A DNA stretch of 45,169 nucleotides from Polaromonas jejuensis NBRC 106434 (GTDB taxonomy: Bacteria > Pseudomonadota > Gammaproteobacteria > Burkholderiales > Burkholderiaceae_C), in the NCBI RefSeq assembly GCF_001598235.1, contig NZ_BCYO01000029.1, forward strand, positions 1 to 45,169, given 5' to 3'. This document shows positions 1-8,035 of the stretch, piece after piece. Under the pieces are notes generated by a model. The model was not told the origin of the DNA, did not search any database, and worked only from the letters and a program-made list of their open reading frames with translations. The first letter of the stretch is position 1, and every line of letters starts with the position of its first letter. The position numbers were made by a program, and so were the translations under genes.

Positions 1-299
1 CGAACGGTCGACAGCGAGCGGCAGGTATCGAGCCGCCCAGTGGCATTCGATGAGCTGTTCAGGGGCACTGCAAGTCCATTACTTCACAGGACCAGGGCGC
101 GCAGCTCACAGAGCTTTGATTGAGCCTCGCGCCTCCCAGCACTGCATCCGTTGGTTTCGAGGGATCATGGCCGCAGCGTTGTGCGGGCAGCAAGGTGGGA
201 GTTCCCGGACACATCTGCGCGGGCCATCCTCAAATCGGAGGAGGGCCGCCGCCCGAAGGCCGGTGGAGCGGCCGGCCCTCCAGGCGGTTGCTGCGGAAG
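1..299. other. Non-coding window edge
   Basis: No reading frame here has convincing protein character. The stretch lies downstream of the large minus-strand gene that ends at 300. A GC-rich inverted repeat (9-bp arms at 240-248 and 273-281, loop of 24) could help end that transcript. It lacks a T-run on the minus strand, so I do not call it a terminator. Confidence 0.4.
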
Positions 300-3200
300 T
301 CAGCGCTTTAGCATGCTCTTGTCCGCCTCGATGTCTGCCAGCTCCGCATATCGCAGCCAGGTTTCTGCGATCCGCGTCAACATTGCGACCACCCGAGGCG
401 ACTTTTGCGCTGCATTTGCCCAGCCTTGGTAGGTGTGGGCCAAGTTGCGCTCTTGCCCACCGCCTTCTTGATAGGCCTTGGAGTAAACGCCCCGCATATT
501 GATGCGTTCGACCTCTAATCCACGCTCAACTCCATCGGCGACTAGTCCCTCGATCACCGTGCAAACGGTCGCAGGCGGCCAAGCGCCAGTTTCAGTGTCG
601 GTTGGCGCATGAGCCAGTAGCTGTCCGACGTACTCGTCCCCGATAGCCGCCCGCCCACGCTCACTGGCAAGGCGACGCACCTCGTCCACCCAAGTCCGAA
701 GCACAACAGCATCGATCTCACTTCCTTGTTGTCCCGGCAGGCGATGGAACGAGCTGAGCAGTTTGTATGACGTTTTGGCTCGTGCACGCTCCTGATCTGT
801 TGGAATGCGATCTCGCGGATCATCCTTGCTGGCGAAAACGTGGGTGAGCACTTCCACGTAGAAAGCAGGATCCTCGGCCATGAACTCGTGCAGCACCAAG
901 GATTTCGCTTCGCGTTCTATGAGCGGCAAGTAAGCGTATTCACGCCTTGCCAGATCCTGCCTCGACACGTCGTCTCGCCCGCTGAGCGTCTCGAAAACGT
1001 CCTTGAGGTAGTAGGAAAGCATGTTCGAGATCGCAATGTCACCCGCTGCAAGCTCCTGGAGCGCGTCATCAAGGAGGCCCATGAGCACATCGCTCGGAAT
1101 GTCCTTGGCCCGGCGATGGATCATGTTGATCACATGCAGACTCCGGTTGACCCGGCGGAGCTCTTGAACCGCAAAAAGCAGGTCCTCCGTCGAACTCTGC
1201 CAAGGCAGGGTCCCTGCGTACCGCCAGTAGGCGTCATGCCGATCCTTACCAAGCGCTTCCACATATGCCCAGGTCTCCCGATCCCGAGGCCACGCTGCCA
1301 GGAACTCGGCCACCTGGCGGTTCGAGACACACCGAGGCACAACCAAATCGCGCATACGCGCTTTCCATTCATCACCCAGGCGAGTGCGGGCTGCGCCAGA
1401 AAGCATCACTGCAATCTGCGCTTGCTCGCCGCCTGCATCCCAGAACGCAAACATCAACGATTCGGTGTCGTTGAGCGACAGAGGTAGGCTTTGGACTGCA
1501 GGCCCCATCGACTGAGGGAGCTTTGCCGTTTCAGCCAGACGCAAGATGCCCGCTTGGCCTTCTGACTCCCAAAGTCGGAACAGGGCATCGGCACGGGCAC
1601 GATCGACGGCGGCAATCTCGTCGCCATCGCGCTCTCCAATGTGCGGGGTCCAGTCATCGAAAAGAAAGCGAATCTTCGCGACCTGATCCGTTGGCGCGTG
1701 CCGCTCAATGATCTCCCGGATCGCGGAGAGATCTTCTCCCTTCAACGCCCAGTCAGAGTCCTCAAAATACGCGTGCTTCGACGCCTGTTCCCGTAGCGCG
1801 TGCCAGAGTGGATTCCCGTGGCCATCCATGTGCTGCTGAAGGTATTGATCGATTAGCTCCAACACCTGGGATCGACTAGCTGGCTGGAAGTTCGGCAGCG
1901 CCTCGACCAAGGCGATCAGGCGCTCCTCGTTACCTTGCGCCATTTTCATGGCACGACCCACAATCTCAGTTTCCGTGTCCCACACCAGTCCGAAGGTGAT
2001 TTCCTCGGCCGCCACGGGCGAGGCATCCCGCAGTTTGGGCTTTTGTGTGGGCGAGCTGGTGTCGTGTGAGCGCGGCAACAGCTGCATCAGCAGATCCCAC
2101 CCCATAGACGGAACATGACGCAGGATCGCGTCGATGGCGGCGATGCGCTGGCTCAACTTCGCGTGCGTGTTCGGAGACCAGCTAATGAAGATTGCCCGGA
2201 GGCTGTTGAGCGGCCGGTTGCCATTTCGCGAGGATGGCGTTGGGTCGACCTCAGCCAGCCTGGCCAACACAAGTGCGCTGCGCTGTAGGTACGCGGGGTG
2301 CCACGCGAGGACCTCCAACGCCCACAAGATATACGTGTGTGGGCTTGTCGGGCCGAACATGAAGTCGTCTTCGCCCTGAGCCGCAAACAGGTGCTTGGCC
2401 GCCTCACCGTCGCCCTCGAGCATAGACTCGAGGGCCTCCAAAAAAGGGTTGGGGGCGGCCTCCGCTAGAAGTGATGCCTGGTCCAAGATGGGCTCCAGCC
2501 ATTTGTGCCCTTTGGCGAAGCCAGGAAGTTCCCGCACGATACTGTCGACATACTGCTGTGGGGTCGTTTCGTTGAAGTGAAGCCCGCCCACCTCTGGCAT
2601 CGCCGCGAACATCAATAGGGTGAGGGCTATGCCGTCTCGTAGCCACGAGCTGTAGTCTGCCGGCGGCTTGTACTCGAGGCTGAACCGCTCATCCCGAGTC
2701 GGACGCGGGACCGCATGACTGAAAACCTTGATTGCAGCCTCGCGCAGCCGTTGAAGATCCTTGCTGTCCACGAGATGCCCATAGAACGGAAAGGCATCGA
2801 CCGGCGCGCGCACCTGCCACACTTCGTTTACGCGATCCAACGGCGGGTCCGACAAGGTCATCGTCGGGCGAATCAAGGCCTCCACAGCGTCATAGTCGCC
2901 GTGCCCCGCCAGCGCAGCCAACACGTCGGTGTCCAACTTGGAGTTGACGGTCCAGCCACCTGCAAGCAAGGCCGGCTTCAAATTGTTGGCGTGCTGCGCC
3001 CATTGCGCCGGCTGAGCAATCCCGGACGGTCGTAGGCGCCGCAGAACGGTCAGGCTGCGGCCACAGCGAAGCGCGAGCTCGTAGCCGTCCTCCCTGGGAA
3101 TACCCATCGACACCATTGCTTCCGCCATGGCGCTGGCGGTCGGGCGAGCGAGGTTGGCGTGCTGACGTCTCTGAACGCCCGTCGCGGCGGCCAGGGTCGG

Positions 3201-4058
3201 GCCACGTTGACCGAGCATGCCAGTCAGATTCTCGGCTGACTTCCAAGCCAGAAAGACAAGGTTTTTCCGGCCCGTCAAGAACTGGGCGGCCTGCTCCGAC
3301 TCCACGATCAAGGTCCGTGCCTCAAGCAATCGACGCTGATCCTCGGGGGCAGAACGGATGGCCGCCACTGCGAACGCGATCACCTCTTCAGCGGACTCGG
3401 CGCCGAGCATAATGTTCTGAGGCCTACCGCCGAGCGCCTGCAGCAGCTGCTGGCGCTGTTCATCACGATCACACAAGAGAACCTGCCCAGAGAGGGTGGG
3501 CTTGAAGCCTGTGCTGTATCGCTCCCAGAACTCGTCGGTGCTCAGCGCGTCATGGCGCGGGGCCGTTTCAAGAACGCGGCGGGCGTATGTCGCGGCGACG
3601 GCCGGATGCTCCTCGAGCCATTGCACGAGCGCAACACCGTCGATGTACTTCACGTCGAGCCATTTGCTCTCGCCCTTTTTTTCAGCTACCCAATCAACGA
3701 GGGTCGTCTTCGGGACGTCCCAGCGGCACAGGTTCACGATGACCAGTGTGTTCTCTCGCATGATCGCGGGATCGGTCTTTCCCGTGCGCTTCTCGTAGTC
3801 GCCATCAGCCTTCCCGCGCCCGGGCGATACCCCAAATTCCCACTTGGACTTCTGACCTGGAACCACGGAGATCGCCTCCGTGGTCTCCAGATCCCCGTCG
3901 AACCCTCGGATCTGCGCGGAGTCGCCTCCTGGAAAACGGAATTGGCTTGCATCGGCTACTGTGGCTCGGATCAGATCACCGACCATGTCGATGAGCAACG
4001 CGCGTGCGTCAAGCCGTTCTGACCAGCGCTTCAGATCGCCTTCAGAGATCCATTGCAT
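300..4058 (-). CDS. Large Mrr-like nuclease / degenerate STAND-like protein, putative defence protein
   Basis: This is a single 1252-residue protein. Its N-terminus (about residues 35-95) reads like an Mrr-type PD-(D/E)XK nuclease fold: GFDGDLE (D54), then SKWEFG (E74), then KADGDYEKR (K83). The usual E-x-K is E-x-G, so K83 may supply the lysine. Residues 216-229 (IMLGAESAEEVIAF) sit where a P-loop is expected but lack GK[ST], so ATP binding is doubtful. A segment with CGRSLTVLRRL follows, and then about 900 residues of mostly helical, repeat-like sequence. The tail carries RGVYSKAYQEGGGQERNLA, which I recall as a conserved signature of large uncharacterised bacterial proteins. The start is supported by GGGAGG at 4065-4070. 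Neighbours are mobile-element and nuclease remnants. A defence role by nucleic-acid cleavage is an inference from architecture and location. Confidence 0.6.
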   Translation of the reverse strand: MQWISEGDLKRWSERLDARALLIDMVGDLIRATVADASQFRFPGGDSAQIRGFDGDLETTEAISVVPGQKSKWEFGVSPGRGKADGDYEKRTGKTDPAIMRENTLVIVNLCRWDVPKTTLVDWVAEKKGESKWLDVKYIDGVALVQWLEEHPAVAATYARRVLETAPRHDALSTDEFWERYSTGFKPTLSGQVLLCDRDEQRQQLLQALGGRPQNIMLGAESAEEVIAFAVAAIRSAPEDQRRLLEARTLIVESEQAAQFLTGRKNLVFLAWKSAENLTGMLGQRGPTLAAATGVQRRQHANLARPTASAMAEAMVSMGIPREDGYELALRCGRSLTVLRRLRPSGIAQPAQWAQHANNLKPALLAGGWTVNSKLDTDVLAALAGHGDYDAVEALIRPTMTLSDPPLDRVNEVWQVRAPVDAFPFYGHLVDSKDLQRLREAAIKVFSHAVPRPTRDERFSLEYKPPADYSSWLRDGIALTLLMFAAMPEVGGLHFNETTPQQYVDSIVRELPGFAKGHKWLEPILDQASLLAEAAPNPFLEALESMLEGDGEAAKHLFAAQGEDDFMFGPTSPHTYILWALEVLAWHPAYLQRSALVLARLAEVDPTPSSRNGNRPLNSLRAIFISWSPNTHAKLSQRIAAIDAILRHVPSMGWDLLMQLLPRSHDTSSPTQKPKLRDASPVAAEEITFGLVWDTETEIVGRAMKMAQGNEERLIALVEALPNFQPASRSQVLELIDQYLQQHMDGHGNPLWHALREQASKHAYFEDSDWALKGEDLSAIREIIERHAPTDQVAKIRFLFDDWTPHIGERDGDEIAAVDRARADALFRLWESEGQAGILRLAETAKLPQSMGPAVQSLPLSLNDTESLMFAFWDAGGEQAQIAVMLSGAARTRLGDEWKARMRDLVVPRCVSNRQVAEFLAAWPRDRETWAYVEALGKDRHDAYWRYAGTLPWQSSTEDLLFAVQELRRVNRSLHVINMIHRRAKDIPSDVLMGLLDDALQELAAGDIAISNMLSYYLKDVFETLSGRDDVSRQDLARREYAYLPLIEREAKSLVLHEFMAEDPAFYVEVLTHVFASKDDPRDRIPTDQERARAKTSYKLLSSFHRLPGQQGSEIDAVVLRTWVDEVRRLASERGRAAIGDEYVGQLLAHAPTDTETGAWPPATVCTVIEGLVADGVERGLEVERINMRGVYSKAYQEGGGQERNLAHTYQGWANAAQKSPRVVAMLTRIAETWLRYAELADIEADKSMLKR

Positions 4059-4521
4059 TGATTGCCTCCCAAAAGTGTTGTTGTCCGCATTCAGTATTCA
4101 TCATCGGCCTTCTCCACGACGCAGCACCAATTGTCTTGTGGTCCTAGCCGTGGACCCAACCACTCACGCAATTGGACTGTCATCTTCCCCTGCGGTATTG
4201 GAGTTGCTCATACCTACCACTTTGCAATCGCTGTTGAACACAAAGACAACGGACCTCCAGAATAGGGAGACAAAAGCTTGCGTCACTAGCAACTATTAGC
4301 GGTGCAACACGAAAACGGAAAAAACCATGAAAAAAGCCGCCAAGGTTGCGCATGCTGAGGGCAGAGGCGTGGCGGCTATGTTGGTTTGGATTCTAGCGCT
4401 TTTATTTATAAAGCATGGGTCAGGTACATCGAAGCTACAGTGTGGCGATTCAGTGTGCCGCAACGTTGTGGCGAGCATAGAAACACCCCGGTAGCAGTTT
4501 GAATAGGTGTAGGTCAGCAGT
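4059..4521. other. Intergenic stretch upstream of the large nuclease gene
   Basis: No convincing gene is present. It should hold the promoter of the 1252-residue gene, whose ribosome binding site is at 4065-4070, but I see no clear -35/-10 pair. A minus-strand terminator-like hairpin lies at 4330-4377. The base composition is visibly more AT-rich than in most of the window, in keeping with acquired DNA. A 60-codon open frame at 4296-4478 has no recognisable character. Confidence 0.5.
4330..4377 (-). terminator. Putative intrinsic terminator
   Basis: Read on the minus strand, arms AGCCGCCA (4377-4370) and TGGCGGCT (4342-4335) pair around a loop of about 27 nt, and a run of six T follows (4335-4330). 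It would stop transcripts coming leftward out of the inverted-repeat element before they reach the 1252-residue gene. The long loop lowers confidence. Confidence 0.4.
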
Positions 4522-4909
4522 CAGTCTCTACGCATAGATCTCAACTAGGAATAGTTGCCGCACGATGAACGACGCCAGCCCCCATGGTGGGAAGCGCGAG
4601 GAGCCGGCGAATTCTATACATAGTCCCAGCGCTTGCAAGAACCGTATCAACAAGTCCTGCGCGCGGAACCTCCATAACTTGGTGTCCGGCGCGTCAAGCC
4701 GTGCGAGCGCCTTCTCCTTCGTCGTGAGGTCGGCCTCGGTGAAAGAGATGCCCGTGGCGGTCTCTGAAATGGGACTACCGCTGCACACTGCCGCCGCGAC
4801 TATGTCTAGTACTTCGAAGGTGCTCCCCGTGTTCCGCCGCGCCACACCTGCATCAACGCCAGGGCGCCAGGACGAACTATTCCTAGTTGAGATCTATGCG
4901 TAGAGACTG
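4522..4909. mobile_element. 388-bp element bounded by perfect 35-bp inverted repeats
   Basis: The left arm 4522-4556 and right arm 4875-4909 are exact reverse complements over 35 bp (outer end CAGTCTCTACGCATAG, inner end AACTAGGAATAGTT). Similarity stops sharply outside the arms. I find no target-site duplication in the flanks. Each arm, read outward, ends an open frame with the same residues LFLVEIYA. The size and structure fit a MITE or an internally deleted element. The interior holds a short frame that may be a recombinase tail (4528-4845). I do not recognise the terminal repeats as those of a named IS family. Confidence 0.7.
4528..4845 (-). pseudogene. Possible tyrosine-recombinase C-terminal remnant
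   Basis: This 105-codon frame lies inside the 388-bp inverted-repeat element. Its middle (KALARLDAPDTKLWRFRAQ followed by DLLIRFLQAL) resembles, from memory, the extreme C-terminal tail of tyrosine recombinases that accompany IS91-like or recombinase-trio elements. The catalytic R...HxxR...Y residues are absent, so at best this is a non-functional fragment. The last residues, LFLVEIYA, are encoded by the terminal repeat itself. It may instead be a chance open frame. Confidence 0.3.
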
Positions 4910-5014
4910 CTATGTAAAGCTATCCATAGCCGTCTTGAGCTGACTTCCGCAGCATGGTCTATACCAGCATAACTTCGTGAAATGATCAGCGGTTACCGTC
5001 CCAGGCACGGGTGG

Positions 5015-5497
5015 TCAGCGTACCCGGAATCCGCACGAGGCCCCCCGGGTTCCCGTCGAAGACGGCATTCGGGAGTGAAGACGACGCGAAACCTCAAACG
5101 GCACATCGTCAACAAGTTCGTCTTCATCTGTGAGCCGCCACAATCGAAAGCCACCGTCGGCTCCGGCCTCTCCCACCATCGAAACCAGACCGTAGACCGC
5201 ATGCCGGGCTGCGGCCTTTCCGCGGTCGAACTGCTGAAGGTGTGGGCCTTTGACCTCAAAGAGAGCGATGCCGTCTCCTTCTTTGCGGCGCTTGATTTTC
5301 AATGCGAAGTCCGGAAAGAACCCTGTCCCGCCAGACCATTTGTACAGGCTCACGGAGTCGGGGCGCGAAGCGCCTACAGGGTTGTGATACCACCACTCGA
5401 CCTTATTGGCGGTGTCAAAAAGCTCTGCAGACTCCCGTTTCTGGGGCGACAAGGTATCGGAGTATACGCCGTGGGTACCCAATGGTCGCAATTGCAA
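5015..5497 (-). pseudogene. Truncated PD-(D/E)XK nuclease-like C-terminal domain
   Basis: This is a 160-residue frame opening at TTG (5497), with an in-frame stop TAG at 5518-5516 just upstream. It contains EWWYHNP (residue 34 on), FFPDF (P62-D63) and ALFEVKGPH (E81, K83), a PD-x17-ExK spacing typical of PD-(D/E)XK nucleases. The pattern matches the C-terminal nuclease domain of restriction or phage-defence helicases such as type III Res-like proteins. No helicase motifs precede it and no ATG is available, so it looks like the surviving 3' end of a larger gene. The last 25 or so residues look unrelated and may be read-through. It lies between the inverted-repeat element and the 11-bp repeats. 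It could be a small free-standing nuclease, but I think that less likely. Confidence 0.5.
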
Positions 5498-5512
5498 GTT
5501 CCCAAAAATGTT

Positions 5513-5556
5513 GGGCTATAAGCGGGCTAGAAATGGGCTATGAGTGGGCTACAAAG
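5513..5556. repeat. Four tandem 11-bp units beginning GGGCTA
   Basis: GGGCTA starts at 5513, 5524, 5535 and 5546, an exact 11-bp period, with variable 5-bp tails (TAAGC, GAAAT, TGAGT, CAAAG). The period is close to one helical turn. The array sits between the nuclease remnant and the terminator after tRNA-fMet. It could be arm-type protein-binding sites of a lost integrase, or an iteron-like site. Confidence 0.65.
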
Positions 5557-5586
5557 CAAAACGCCCACATGAAGTGGGCGTTTGCT
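5555..5586 (-). terminator. Terminator after rplQ/tRNA-fMet
   Basis: Arms 5574-5586 and 5555-5568 pair over 13 bp with one bulged A and a 5-nt loop (core CGCCCAC/GTGGGCG). On the minus strand the right arm runs into TTTTGCTTTG. It lies 23 bp beyond the tRNA 3' end, so it probably ends the alpha-operon/tRNA transcript. The near-symmetry suggests it may also act on plus-strand transcripts. Confidence 0.75.
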
Positions 5587-5609
5587 ACCAGCCTAGACGG
5601 CATGGATGT

Positions 5610-5686
<77 letters not shown>

Positions 5687-5704
5687 ATATGTATTTATTA
5701 TAGC

Positions 5705-6106
5705 TTACTTTGCTTCAGCCACATCAGCTGTAGTGTCTTCCGACACTTCAGGGCGATCCACCAACTCAACCAGCGCCATAGGTGCATTGTCGCCGACGCG
5801 GAAACCCATCTTCAGGATACGCGTGTAGCCACCAGGACGAGCCTTGTAGCGAGGGCCCAATTCAGCAAACAGCTTAACCACCATGTCCCGATCGCGCAGA
5901 CGGTCAAATGCCAGGCGCTTGTTCGCAAGCGTAGGCTCCTTGCTGAGCGTAATCATTGGCTCGACAACGCGGCGCAATTCTTTGGCCTTAGGGAGCGTGG
6001 TTTTGATGACTTCATGCTGAATCAGTGAGTTCATCATGTTACGCAGCATGGCGAGGCGGTGCTCGCTGGTGCGGTTTAATTTACGTAGTCCGTGTCCGTG
6101 GCGCAT
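5705..6106 (-). CDS. rplQ: Large ribosomal subunit protein bL17
   Basis: This 133-residue protein begins MRHGHGLRKLNRTSEHR, the conserved L17 N-terminus, and contains ARPGGYTRILKMGFRVGDN near residue 100. The acidic tail (VSEDTTADVAEAK) is lineage-specific. It binds 23S rRNA at the base of the large subunit. It is the last protein gene of the alpha operon, 87 bp after rpoA, and is followed 18 bp later by tRNA-fMet. Confidence 0.98.
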   Translation of the reverse strand: MRHGHGLRKLNRTSEHRLAMLRNMMNSLIQHEVIKTTLPKAKELRRVVEPMITLSKEPTLANKRLAFDRLRDRDMVVKLFAELGPRYKARPGGYTRILKMGFRVGDNAPMALVELVDRPEVSEDTTADVAEAK

Positions 6107-6160
6107 AGTGCTTCCTTTCTTTAATATCCAGGCAGCCGTATCAGGTACTGCCTGTGCACT

Positions 6161-6181
6161 ATCTCATCATGATGATGAGAT
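6161..6181. repeat. 21-bp palindrome in the rpoA-rplQ spacer
   Basis: Arms ATCTCATCAT (6161-6170) and ATGATGAGAT (6172-6181) are perfectly complementary around one central base. In the minus-strand transcript this folds just after the rpoA stop codon. With no T-run after it, it is more likely an mRNA stability or processing hairpin than a terminator. Confidence 0.5.
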
Positions 6182-6193
6182 TTTCCGACTCAA

Positions 6194-7183
6194 TTAACGC
6201 TTGTCGAGGCCTGCAGGAGGCCAGCTTTCAAGACGCATTCCAAGTGTCAGGCCGCGAGAGGCCAGCACTTCCTTGATCTCATTGAGAGATTTCCGTCCCA
6301 GATTGGGGGTTTTCAACAGCTCATTTTCAGTACGCTGAATCAAATCGCCAATGTAGTAAATATTTTCTGCTTTCAGGCAGTTTGCCGAGCGCACGGTGAG
6401 TTCAAGCTCATCGACGGGACGCAGCAAAATGGGGTCAAACTGCTGCGAACTGCGCTGGACTGGCGCATCGAATGCAGCCAATTCATTGCCTTCCAACTGA
6501 GCAAAAACAGCCAGCTGCTCAACCAGAATTTTAGCCGATGCACGCACCGCATCTTCTGCCGTCACGGCACCGTTCGTTTCAATCTCAAGAACCAGCTTGT
6601 CCAGATCGGTGCGCTGCTCGACACGAGCGCTTTCGACGGTGTAGCTCACGCGCTTGACGGGGGAGAACGAGGCGTCCAACACGATACGGCCAATCGACTT
6701 CGGCGATTCGTCACCATAACGGCGCACATTGCCAGGCACATAGCCGCGGCCATTTTCAACCTTGATCTGCATATCGATCTTGCCGCCTTGCGACAGGTTC
6801 AGAATCACATGCTCAGGATTGATGATTTCCACATCATGGGGCGTCTGGATGTCGGCAGCGGTCACAGGACCTTCGCCATCCTTGCGCAAGCTCAAGGTAA
6901 CTTCATCACGATTGTGCAGTTTGAACACCACACCTTTGAGATTCAGCAGAATGTTAACAACATCTTCCTGAACACCATCAATGGAAGAGTACTCATGCAA
7001 AACACCAGCGATGGTCACTTCTGTCGCAGCGTGGCCAACCATGGACGACAGCAATACGCGGCGCAGCGCGTTGCCCAGCGTGTGGCCATAGCCACGCTCA
7101 AAAGGCTCCAGAGTCACCTTGGCGCGATTGACGCCAAGCTGCTCAACATTAATAGTTTTTGGTTTCAACAAATTAGTCTGCAT
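6194..7183 (-). CDS. rpoA: RNA polymerase alpha subunit
   Basis: The protein has 329 residues, the normal family length. The N-terminal domain (FERGYGHTLGNALRRVLLSS, about residues 28-47) drives dimerisation and core assembly. The C-terminal domain (ANCLKAENIYYIGDL, then LLKTPNLGRKSLNEIKEVL) matches the DNA- and activator-binding alpha-CTD, and it ends near MRLESWPPAG. The gene lies between rpsD (94-bp spacer with a hairpin) and rplQ, as usual in proteobacterial alpha operons, which couples RNA polymerase and ribosome supply. Confidence 0.98.
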   Translation of the reverse strand: MQTNLLKPKTINVEQLGVNRAKVTLEPFERGYGHTLGNALRRVLLSSMVGHAATEVTIAGVLHEYSSIDGVQEDVVNILLNLKGVVFKLHNRDEVTLSLRKDGEGPVTAADIQTPHDVEIINPEHVILNLSQGGKIDMQIKVENGRGYVPGNVRRYGDESPKSIGRIVLDASFSPVKRVSYTVESARVEQRTDLDKLVLEIETNGAVTAEDAVRASAKILVEQLAVFAQLEGNELAAFDAPVQRSSQQFDPILLRPVDELELTVRSANCLKAENIYYIGDLIQRTENELLKTPNLGRKSLNEIKEVLASRGLTLGMRLESWPPAGLDKR

Positions 7184-7244
7184 GCAGTCTTCCTCTCAAT
7201 ACCCTCGGTTCGTTACACCGATAAGGCCGGCGAAGCACACCCTG

Positions 7245-7266
7245 GCGATACGGTGCCCCGTATCGC
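7245..7266 (-). other. Hairpin in the rpsD-rpoA spacer
   Basis: Perfect 9-bp arms GCGATACGG (7245-7253) and CCGTATCGC (7258-7266) enclose a 4-nt loop. On the minus strand it lies just after the rpsD stop codon and has no T-run after it. A role in mRNA processing or partial attenuation ahead of rpoA is possible but unproven. Confidence 0.5.
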
Positions 7267-7277
7267 AGGAACGAAAA

Positions 7278-7901
7278 TTAGCGTGAGTACAACTCGACGA
7301 TCAACGATTCGTTGACGTCGGCGGCAAACTCATCACGGTCAGGCACTTTCTTGAAGACGCCTTCGCCCTTGTCAGCGTTCACATCCACCCATGCAGGCAG
7401 GCCAACTTGCTTGGCCAGCTCAAGCGCTTCCGTGACGCGAGTCTGCTTTTTGGACTTTTCGCGAACAGCAATCACATCACCGGTCTTGACCATGTAAGAA
7501 GGAATGTTCACAGAGCTACCGTTCACGGTAATGGCCTTGTGGGAAACCAGCTGGCGTGCTTCTGCTCGCGTGGAGCCAAAGCCCATGCGGTAAACCACGT
7601 TGTCGAGCCGCGACTCCAGAATGAACAGCAGATTGGCGCCAGTGTTGCCCTTGCGGCTATCAGCTTGTTCAAAATAACGGCGGAATTGCTTTTCAAGCAC
7701 GCCGTACATGCGCTTGACTTTTTGCTTTTCACGCAATTGCAGACCGAAGTCCGACGTACGGGTACCGGAGGTACGGCCGTGCTGACCTGGCTTGGAGTCA
7801 AATTTCGCCTTGTCGCTGATAGAACGACGTGCGCTCTTCAGGAAAAGATCGGTGCCTTCACGGCGGGAGAGTTTGGCCTTGGGGCCGAGATAACGTGCCA
7901 C
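7278..7901 (-). CDS. rpsD: Small ribosomal subunit protein uS4
   Basis: The 207-residue protein starts MARYLGPKAKLSRREGTDLF and carries the S4 RNA-binding domain (RLDNVVYRMGFGSTRAEARQ, then LVSHKAITVNG). The N-terminal region lacks zinc-binding cysteines. S4 nucleates 16S rRNA 5'-domain assembly and, in enterobacteria, represses the alpha operon. It is separated from rpsK by an unusually long 134-bp spacer that holds a strong hairpin. Confidence 0.98.
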   Translation of the reverse strand: MARYLGPKAKLSRREGTDLFLKSARRSISDKAKFDSKPGQHGRTSGTRTSDFGLQLREKQKVKRMYGVLEKQFRRYFEQADSRKGNTGANLLFILESRLDNVVYRMGFGSTRAEARQLVSHKAITVNGSSVNIPSYMVKTGDVIAVREKSKKQTRVTEALELAKQVGLPAWVDVNADKGEGVFKKVPDRDEFAADVNESLIVELYSR

Positions 7902-7985
7902 TTGAATATCCTTTTGATCTGCTGCAACTGCTGCAGGAGCCTTCGGTGTTAACCTAACGGCGGTGGGCTTGACGAAAAATGTCTA

Positions 7986-8020
7986 ATGCCTGGCTGCTTG
8001 CATTGCAAGCAGCCAGGCAT
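7986..8020 (-). promoter_or_regulatory. Strong 35-bp palindrome between rpsK and rpsD
   Basis: The arms ATGCCTGGCTGCTTGCA (7986-8002) and its exact complement (8004-8020) form a 17-bp perfect stem around one central base. On the minus strand it follows rpsK by 15 nt, and a T-rich stretch (ATTTTT) appears a few bases after the stem. It could be an internal attenuator or partial terminator setting the level of rpsD, rpoA and rplQ, or an RNase III processing site. It does not resemble the E. coli S4 pseudoknot target. Confidence 0.6.
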
Positions 8021-8035
8021 GATAAGACAAGGCGA

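Noticed and set aside
240..281. Terminator of the large nuclease gene
   Set aside because: There is a 9-bp stem but a 24-nt loop and no T-run on the minus strand.
4296..4478. 60-codon minus-strand frame
   Set aside because: No protein character, no ribosome binding site, and it contains the terminator-like hairpin.
4565..4903. 112-codon plus-strand frame inside the inverted-repeat element
   Set aside because: It is antisense to the possible recombinase remnant. Its C-terminus is set by the terminal repeat, and nothing recognisable is seen.
5513..5556. CRISPR array
   Set aside because: The units are 11 bp and contiguous, with no spacers and no cas genes. No CRISPR-like array was seen elsewhere in the window.
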